The position numbers were made by a program, and so were the translations under genes. The notes beneath the pieces were generated by a model, which worked only from the letters and a program-made list of their open reading frames with translations, made no database searches and had not been told where the DNA came from. DNA of 64,000 nt, from contig NZ_JAQNDA010000005.1 of the NCBI RefSeq assembly GCF_028369065.1, forward strand, positions 186,001 to 250,000. Direction: 5' to 3'. Every line of letters begins with the position of its first letter. Positions within the stretch are counted from its first letter, which is position 1. This DNA is from Marinobacter sp. SS21 (GTDB lineage Bacteria > Pseudomonadota > Gammaproteobacteria > Pseudomonadales > Oleiphilaceae). Shown here piece after piece: positions 58,267-64,000 of the stretch.

Positions 58267-59759
58267 GACCGACCTCCAAACACCGGCGTAGTGGCCGGTG
58301 TGAGTGTGTAGTTAGCGGCATCAAACGATTTGAGCAGGCGCTGCATCTTCAGCGTGCTCCAGGGAAATCCGATACTGTTGAAGCCGTTCTTGTCGAGGTA
58401 ATAGCTGGAACAGCCGCCGGTGTTCCATACCGTGCCTTGCAGGTCTTTCTGGACCTTGCGATTGTAGCTCCGCTGGGCATCGGCTTTGACTTCGATTCGT
58501 TCCAGCTGGCGCTCGCGCATGGTACGTAGGGTGCTGATGATGTAGTTGAGCTGGGCTTCGATCACAATGAACGCCGAGTTGTGACCAATACCCAGGTTGG
58601 GCCCCAGCACCATAAAGGCATTGGGCAGGCCATTGATGGTGGTGCCCCGGTAGGCCTGCATGCCATCGGCCCACATCTGGCCCAGGGACTGGCCGGCGTC
58701 GTTGAAAATGTGCTCGGCGATAGGCGGCTCGGTGACATGGAAACCGGTTCCCAGGATGATGGTGTCCACCTCCCGTTCGCTGCCATCCTGACCGACCACG
58801 GTGTTGCCTCGAACTTCCTTCAGCCCGGTGGCGAAGACCTCGACATTGGGCTGGCTCAGCGCCGGGTAATAGTTGTTGCTCATCAGAACCCGCTTGCAGC
58901 CCAGGGTGTAATCCGGGGTCAGCCGGGCTCGCAGCTCCGGGTCCTTGACTGCCCAACGCAGGTGCGCCAGCCCCACCTTCTCCAACTGTTCCAGCAGGCG
59001 GGGGTTGCGGAAGCCGATGCCGAAGGTCTCAAAGCCGCTGTACAAAATCGAGCGCCAGGCCTGTAGCGTCATGGGCAGTTCGAAGAAACGTCGCTCGATG
59101 TCCGGAATGGCGTGGTCCGGCTTGGGCAGCACCCATTGAGGTGTGCGCTGGAAGATCGCAAGCTTGGCCACCTTGGGCTGGATTTCAGGAATGAACTGAA
59201 TGGCGGAGGCGCCGGTTCCGATGACCGCCACCCGTTCGCCGCTGAGGTCGTGGTCGTGATCCCAGCGGGAGGAATGGAATACCTTGCCGTTAAAGTCCCG
59301 CAGGCCCGGGATATCCGGGACAATGGGCTCGTGCAGGTAGCCCGAACAGGCCACGACCGTGCGGGCAAAGTAGATCTGGTTTGCAGTCTGGACTTCCCAA
59401 AGCCCCTTGGCTTCACGCCACTGGGCCCGTTCCACGGCCTGGTTGAAGCGGATGTAATCGCCGATGCCATAGCGTTCGCCCACCTCCCGCACGTACTCCA
59501 GAATTTCCGCCTGGCCGGCGAAGGCGCGGCTCCAGTCGGGTTTCTGGGCGAAGGAATAAGAATACAGGGCCGAGGGCACATCACAGGCACAGCCCGGGTA
59601 GGTGTTGTCGCGCCAGGTGCCGCCCAGGTCGCCGGCTTTCTCCAGAATCACAAAATTGTCGATCCCAGCCTCTTTCAGGCGAATGCCCAGTCCGATACCG
59701 GAAATGCCAGCACCGACCGCCAATACGTCGTAGATCGCGGGTGTGATTTGTTGGGTCAT
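58263..59759 (-). CDS. Baeyer-Villiger-type flavin monooxygenase
   Basis: 498 residues. FAD motif LAVGAGISGIGLGIRL, GGTWRDNTYPGCACDVPS, fingerprint FNGKVFHSSRWDHD (FxGxxxHxxxWD), NADP motif VIGTGASAIQFIPEI and ILGTGFHVTE. It is not close to the AlmA-type gene at the window start. Oxidises ketones to esters with NADPH and O2. AAAGAGA before ATG 59759 is weak but in place. Confidence 0.93.
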   Translation of the reverse strand: MTQQITPAIYDVLAVGAGISGIGLGIRLKEAGIDNFVILEKAGDLGGTWRDNTYPGCACDVPSALYSYSFAQKPDWSRAFAGQAEILEYVREVGERYGIGDYIRFNQAVERAQWREAKGLWEVQTANQIYFARTVVACSGYLHEPIVPDIPGLRDFNGKVFHSSRWDHDHDLSGERVAVIGTGASAIQFIPEIQPKVAKLAIFQRTPQWVLPKPDHAIPDIERRFFELPMTLQAWRSILYSGFETFGIGFRNPRLLEQLEKVGLAHLRWAVKDPELRARLTPDYTLGCKRVLMSNNYYPALSQPNVEVFATGLKEVRGNTVVGQDGSEREVDTIILGTGFHVTEPPIAEHIFNDAGQSLGQMWADGMQAYRGTTINGLPNAFMVLGPNLGIGHNSAFIVIEAQLNYIISTLRTMRERQLERIEVKADAQRSYNRKVQKDLQGTVWNTGGCSSYYLDKNGFNSIGFPWSTLKMQRLLKSFDAANYTLTPATTPVFGGRS

Positions 59760-59773
59760 CGGTAGTTGTCTCT

Positions 59774-60547
59774 TTATTGGTTGGGTTCCGGGCTGAAGAA
59801 GTCCATGGCCCGGTAGGTGAGGTCAAGGTTCGCCACCTGCTTGGCCACGCTGTAGATATCCGGATAGATCACTCGGGTGCCGCCCTTGCTGAAGGTGCGA
59901 TAGATGCGTTTGGCCAGTTCTTCCGGATTACCGGTCGGTATGAAGCGGGATACCGGGCCCCGTTTCACCTGACTGCGCGCATGGCTCTCCAGGCCGGAGA
60001 AGATGGGGCCCGGGTAGACCGTGATGACATTGACGTTGTGCATTTTCAGATCGAGCCGAGCGATTTCCGAGGCCATGCCAAATCCGGCCTTGGCGCCGCC
60101 GTAGTAACTGCAGCCGCGGATGGGGACCCGGCCCGCCATGCTGGCAATGTTGATCACGCAGCCGTGGCGGTTGTCGATCATCTTGGGCAGGGCCAGGTCC
60201 ATCAGACGCATCGGGGCGATAAAGTTGATGTCCAGCAGCCGTTTGCCGCGCTCCCAGCCGGTACCGGTGATGCTCATGATGTCCATGATGCCGGCACAGT
60301 TGACCAGCACATCCACTGTGCCGTGGCGATCTTCCAGGGCTTGCCACCAGTTTGGCAGGGCCTCGACATCGGTCAGATCGCAGACTTCCAGGTGGGCATT
60401 CAACGCGGCTGCCTTGTCTTCCAAAGCCTTGGCGTTCAGGTCAACCAGGGTCAGGGTCGCGGTTGGGTGCTGTTGGCGGAACAGTGACGCCAGTTGGCTG
60501 CCAATGGCGCCACCGGCGCCGGTGATCAGGATGTGTTGAGGTTTCAT
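59774..60547 (-). CDS. short-chain dehydrogenase/reductase of the BVMO operon
   Basis: 257 residues. LITGAGGAIGSQLASLF, VDLNAKAL, NCAGIMDIMS, NIASMAG, and YYGGAK (YxxxK). Start 60547 overlaps the TetR stop (ATGA); the frame to 60589 lies inside the TetR gene. A natural substrate role is alcohol to ketone, feeding the monooxygenase. Confidence 0.9.
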   Translation of the reverse strand: MKPQHILITGAGGAIGSQLASLFRQQHPTATLTLVDLNAKALEDKAAALNAHLEVCDLTDVEALPNWWQALEDRHGTVDVLVNCAGIMDIMSITGTGWERGKRLLDINFIAPMRLMDLALPKMIDNRHGCVINIASMAGRVPIRGCSYYGGAKAGFGMASEIARLDLKMHNVNVITVYPGPIFSGLESHARSQVKRGPVSRFIPTGNPEELAKRIYRTFSKGGTRVIYPDIYSVAKQVANLDLTYRAMDFFSPEPNQ

Positions 60548-61173
60548 TCTTGTGTCTTCCCTTCTATGGGCTTGGCAATGGTTTTCCAACAGGCGTCACG
60601 GGCTTGGCGGAGGTCGTCATCGGAAAGGCTGAGGTAACCCAGCCGCTCGGCCTTGAACAGGCCAACCAGGGACCCCCAGAACAGGGCTATGGCAACTTCG
60701 GGACGCAGGTGATCGCTCAGCAATCCATTCTGCTGGCCCAGCTCGATGATCTGGCGGATTGGGAGCAGTAACATGTATTCACTGTTGCGACTGGTGTCGT
60801 TCAGATAACTGTGGTGGTCCTGCATCTCCAGGAAACGGAAGGCGTCGGGCTTTTGCCGGGCGAAGGTGCAGAGGCGGTGCCAGACCTCATCGAAAATGGA
60901 CCGGTCCAGCTTAAGCAAGGGCAGCCCGGTCAGTAGATGCTGGCTCAGGTCGTCTTTGGTGGCCTGGAACAGAGCGTTCACCAGCGCTTCTTTACTGTCA
61001 AAGTAACGGTACAGACTGCCCACGCTGACCCCGGCTTCCCGGGCGATGGGGGGCACGGGGGTGCCGTGCACGCCCTCGGCGGCAAATACCTTGAGCGCCG
61101 CATCCAGGATACGCTGGCGCTTGTCTGAGTTGCCGTTGCCTGAGGTGGATGATGCAGCGGCTCGGACGCTCAT
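60544..61173 (-). CDS. TetR-family regulator of the BVMO operon
   Basis: 209 residues. Helix-turn-helix at about 20-62 (RILDAALKVFAAEGVHGTPVPPIAREAGVSVGSLYRYFDSKEALV), with a variable ligand domain after. First gene of the minus-strand operon. A perfect palindrome 32 bp upstream is its likely operator. Not close to the TetR pair at 19-20.5 kb. Confidence 0.92.
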   Translation of the reverse strand: MSVRAAASSTSGNGNSDKRQRILDAALKVFAAEGVHGTPVPPIAREAGVSVGSLYRYFDSKEALVNALFQATKDDLSQHLLTGLPLLKLDRSIFDEVWHRLCTFARQKPDAFRFLEMQDHHSYLNDTSRNSEYMLLLPIRQIIELGQQNGLLSDHLRPEVAIALFWGSLVGLFKAERLGYLSLSDDDLRQARDACWKTIAKPIEGKTQE

Positions 61174-61204
61174 CGGCGGCAGTCTCCTCTCTTGGAATTG
61201 GGTA

Positions 61205-61222
61205 TGAATGAACGTTCATTCA
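61205..61222. promoter_or_regulatory. perfect 18-bp TetR-type operator
   Basis: TGAATGAACGTTCATTCA is a perfect palindrome. It sits between the TetR start (61173) and the DUF2784 gene (61336), so it could control both directions. Confidence 0.75.
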
Positions 61223-61335
61223 GTCCCATTCTGTTCCTGACGGGGATGGTTGAAAATGTCCTTTTGGGCCGAATGATGCCGCCCCGGTACTGGCATCCGG
61301 CCCAGCATGTGCAAAGCTTGAAGGGGGAGGGCGCC

Positions 61336-61743
61336 ATGAGTGACATGCAAATTTACCAATGGCTGGCCGATGGCGTGCTGTTCCTGCACGTTGCGGTTGT
61401 GGCGTTCGTGGTGCTGGGGCTGGTGTCGATCCTGATCGGCGGCGTGCGCGGCTGGCGCTGGGTACGGAATCGCTGGTTTCGCTTTGGTCACCTGGGCGCC
61501 ATTCTAGTGGTGGTGGCCCAGGCCTGGCTGGGGGTGATTTGTCCGCTGACCACCTTGGAAATGTGGTTGCGCGAGCAGGCGGGCGGTGACGGCGTTTATG
61601 CCGGGAGTTTTATCGAGCACTGGCTGCAGGCACTGCTGTACTACGAGGCCCCGGCCTGGGTGTTTGTGTTGGTCTATACGGTGTTTGCCGGTGTGGTGGG
61701 CCTGGCCTGGTGGCATTTCCCGCCATGGGGGAGACGGCGCTGA
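61336..61743 (+). CDS. DUF2784 membrane protein
   Basis: 135 residues with four hydrophobic helices; DUF2784 features are FLHVAVVAFVVLGL, NRWFRFGHLGAIL, PLTTLEMWLRE and FIEHWLQALLYYEAP. GGGGGAGG lies before ATG 61336; the frame to 61192 crosses the operator. No known function. Confidence 0.88.
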   Translation: MSDMQIYQWLADGVLFLHVAVVAFVVLGLVSILIGGVRGWRWVRNRWFRFGHLGAILVVVAQAWLGVICPLTTLEMWLREQAGGDGVYAGSFIEHWLQALLYYEAPAWVFVLVYTVFAGVVGLAWWHFPPWGRRR

Positions 61744-61896
61744 ATGAGTTGGCGGCATTGCACTAAGCTGAAGCAAGCAGCAACACACATCAGACGTGGC
61801 GGCACAAACCAGCGGCGACAACAGACCGAAACGGCGACAACCTCTATAAAGCGGCGGCAACGGCTCCGCTCAACGGTCTAGCCAAAGTGAGGTGGC

Positions 61897-63021
61897 ATGC
61901 AGGAAGTAGGCGTTGTGCTCACGGGCGGCGGCGCCCGAGCCGCATACCAGGTAGGGGTGCTGCGGGCGATCTCCGATATGTTTCCGACCTGGTCCCACCC
62001 GTTCAGGGTGATTGTCGGTACTTCGGCGGGAGCGATCAATGCCCTGGCGCTGGCGGGTGGCGGCGATATCTTTCGGCATAACGTGTCGCGACTGGAGCGG
62101 CTGTGGGCAGAGTTGGCGTCCGAACACGTCTATCGGAGTAATTCCTACGCGATCCTTCGCAACATGACCGGTGTCGCTCGCCGGCTGCTCGCCGGGGGCG
62201 GGGGGCGTGGCCCTTTGTCAATGTTGGACAACAGCCCGCTGCACGAGTTGCTGGACCGTGAGGTCGATTTTGCGGCGGTTCGACAAGCCATTCTCAAGGG
62301 TGATCTCTCGGCGGTCGGGGTCAACGTCTGTGGCTACGCCACCGGGCAGAACGTGTGTTTCTTTGACGGTCACGAACGCTTGCAAAGCTGGAGCGTCGGG
62401 CAGCGGGCCGGCTCCAGAACGGAGCTGAAACTGGCGCATGTGATGGCGTCGTCGGCCATTCCTACCGTGTTCCCACCGGTGTTGATCAATCGCGAGTATT
62501 TCGGTGATGGCGTTACCCGGCAAATGGCGCACATCAGCCCCGCGCTGCGGCTGGGGGCGGAACGGGTCTTGGTGGTGGGGGTGAGCGCCAACAGCATGTG
62601 TCCATCCAGTCGACCGGATAAACAGGAGGTACCGGCGTTTTCCCAGATCATTGCCCACGTCTTCAACGGCATGTTTCTGGATACCCTGGACTACGACATT
62701 GATCGGCTGCGGCTACTCAACCAGCTGGTCGATCTGATACCGCCTGAGGCCCTGGCGGCATCGGGGCTCGATCTGAAGCCGATCCGGTTGCTGGAGATCT
62801 CGCCGAGCGAACGGGTCGACGAAATCGCGGCCCAGTTCATGGACGGCATGCCCTTGGTGTTGCGCAATCTGGTAGGAGGGGGCAGCGGCAATTCCATGAC
62901 TGGCGGCAGCCTGGCCAGCTACCTGTTGTTCGATCGACGGTTCTCCTCGGCGCTGATCGAACTGGGCTACAAGGATGCCCAGAGTCATGCCAGGCAGATT
63001 GACCGGTTCTTCAATGCTTGA
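61897..63021 (+). CDS. patatin-like phospholipase, second copy
   Basis: 374 residues. GGGARAAYQVGVLRA oxyanion loop, GTSAG Ser elbow (about residue 43), catalytic Asp in EYFGDGVTRQ. A long C-terminal region of about 130 residues includes ASYLLFDRRFSSALIELGYKDA. Likely cytoplasmic or peripheral phospholipase. Not closely similar to the 57316 protein. The 190-bp gap to the protease gene has no clear feature. Confidence 0.9.
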   Translation: MQEVGVVLTGGGARAAYQVGVLRAISDMFPTWSHPFRVIVGTSAGAINALALAGGGDIFRHNVSRLERLWAELASEHVYRSNSYAILRNMTGVARRLLAGGGGRGPLSMLDNSPLHELLDREVDFAAVRQAILKGDLSAVGVNVCGYATGQNVCFFDGHERLQSWSVGQRAGSRTELKLAHVMASSAIPTVFPPVLINREYFGDGVTRQMAHISPALRLGAERVLVVGVSANSMCPSSRPDKQEVPAFSQIIAHVFNGMFLDTLDYDIDRLRLLNQLVDLIPPEALAASGLDLKPIRLLEISPSERVDEIAAQFMDGMPLVLRNLVGGGSGNSMTGGSLASYLLFDRRFSSALIELGYKDAQSHARQIDRFFNA

Positions 63022-63211
63022 GACGACTTTCTCGTAGATCGCGTGATTAACAATACATTACCAACAAAATTGTGACAGTTATCCAGATTTTTTCGTAGGC
63101 TAGTGTCCGATGGCAGGGCTGTGACCTGACATCATCCAGCTAGGAAAAGACTATCGGCAGCCCCAGGATTCCACGAATCGTCACCGGGGCGCTGTCAATG
63201 AGGGAACATGA

Positions 63212-64000
63212 ATGAATCTGGTCTATAAGAATGAAAAACCGTTGTTTGCAATCGCTGTCGTCCTGTCCGGCCTGTTTTGGTTGGGGCTGCTCATCGCCAC
63301 GTTTGGTGTGCTTCTGATTTACCTGCTGCTGGGGTATCTGTTTTTCCTCTTTGCCCATTCGGCGTTTATCTCCCACCTCAAAGGCTCTGGGGTTCGCATC
63401 AGCGAGGATCAGTATCCAGACCTACACGCCAAGTTGGTGGAAGGTTGCCGCAAGGTGGGGCTCAAGGACATACCCGATGCCTATCTGCTCCGGGCTGATT
63501 TCTTCAATGCCCTGGCGACCAAGTTCCGGGGGCGCCATTTTGTCGTGCTGTTCACCGATGTGGTGGATGCCCTGGAGGACCAACCAGGAGCCATCGATTT
63601 CTATATCGGCCATGAACTGGGGCATATCCATCGAAAGCACCTGACCTGGCGCACGTTCCTGGCGCCCGCCTCCCTGTTGCCGGTGCTGGGTTCGGCACTG
63701 CGCCGGGCCGAGGAATACACCTGTGATCGCTACGGCGTGGCCTGCTGCCAGTCCGAAAATGACATCAAGGCCGCCATTGCCGCCATTGCTGCCGGGGATA
63801 CTCGCTGGAAGACCCTGAACGTGACGGCCTACCTTCGCCAGGCGGAAGCATCCAACGGCTTTTGGATGTCGTTCAACGAACTGACCGCGGACTATCCCTG
63901 GCTGACCAAACGGATGGCCGAAGCGGTGGCGCTGAGCCAGGGCAAGGCGATCCGGCATCCCCGTCGTCATGGCTTTGCCTGGTTCCTGTCGCTGTTCGTG
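63212..64000 (+). CDS. M48-family metallopeptidase (3' end outside window)
   Basis: 263 residues visible. Two TM helices near the N-terminus (about 11-50), then the zinc motif GHELGHIHRKHL at about 133 and the third-ligand Glu region RRAEEYTCDRYG. GAGGGAA is 7 nt before ATG 63212. Cuts damaged membrane proteins in relatives such as HtpX. Confidence 0.9.
   Translation, partial: MNLVYKNEKPLFAIAVVLSGLFWLGLLIATFGVLLIYLLLGYLFFLFAHSAFISHLKGSGVRISEDQYPDLHAKLVEGCRKVGLKDIPDAYLLRADFFNALATKFRGRHFVVLFTDVVDALEDQPGAIDFYIGHELGHIHRKHLTWRTFLAPASLLPVLGSALRRAEEYTCDRYGVACCQSENDIKAAIAAIAAGDTRWKTLNVTAYLRQAEASNGFWMSFNELTADYPWLTKRMAEAVALSQGKAIRHPRRHGFAWFLSLFV

Overview
The window looks like chromosome of a marine, hydrocarbon-using gammaproteobacterium, probably close to Marinobacter. 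The grounds are moderate-to-high GC by eye, an AlmA-type long-chain alkane monooxygenase, DUF1302/DUF1329 envelope genes, a class II PHA synthase, and a housekeeping-like block (YaiI, MsbA-type ABC exporter, PDH E1/E2, PCu(A)C, TfoX). The genus is an inference. I saw no tRNA, rRNA, CRISPR array, integrase or intact insertion sequence.

Region 1 (1-28.5 kb) is accessory and catabolic. A partial almA diverges from an AraC-type regulator. Next come a DAO-type FAD oxidase with an RND efflux pair; two divergent modules, each a Tat-exported flavin amine oxidase, a di-haem cytochrome c and a polytopic membrane protein; a phaJ-phaC-phaZ block ending in a soluble PAS/MCP-like protein; two paralogous TetR genes; a four-gene envelope operon (DUF1302 barrel, DUF1329, YCF48-like propeller, MMPL/RND); and a small unknown protein. 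Six intergenic sites share the dyad CATAAC-N4-GTTRTG or close variants. At five of them the right arm overlaps a -35 hexamer that is followed by a 17-nt spacer and a -10. At the sixth the dyad lies just downstream of a -10. These sites sit before the oxidase/efflux operon, both amine oxidase modules, the envelope operon, the small gene and the TetR genes, which suggests one TetR-controlled regulon joining periplasmic amine oxidation, efflux and trans-envelope transport. This is the best candidate for an undescribed system here.

Region 2 (28.5-38.1 kb) is mixed: a 5'-truncated saccharopine-dehydrogenase-like remnant, an epimerase-like SDR, a secreted lipase-like hydrolase, a YceB-like lipoprotein, a CPXCG protein, two aminotransferases, a D-2-hydroxyacid dehydrogenase and a tartrate/isopropylmalate dehydrogenase-like enzyme. 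Its gaps carry repeats: a 104-nt nested-hairpin element, a 7 x 16-bp tandem array, and a dispersed AGGGAGCCTCTGA motif.

Region 3 (38.1-43.8 kb) is a LysR-controlled operon of acyl-CoA dehydrogenase, SDR, APH-type kinase, histidine phosphatase and SDR. It resembles a split ACAD10/ACAD11 or Lva system for 4-hydroxyacyl-CoA breakdown. It ends at an 18-bp bidirectional terminator.

Region 4 (43.8-57.3 kb) is core-like: PBP4, a tandem-thioredoxin GST, DkgB, GFA proteins, a PQQ-type aldose dehydrogenase lipoprotein, an ABC exporter, YaiI, pdhABC, PCu(A)C, a methyltransferase and TfoX. Region 5 (57.3-64 kb) has a TetR-SDR-Baeyer-Villiger monooxygenase-patatin operon with a perfect 18-bp palindrome upstream, then DUF2784, a second patatin and a partial M48 protease.
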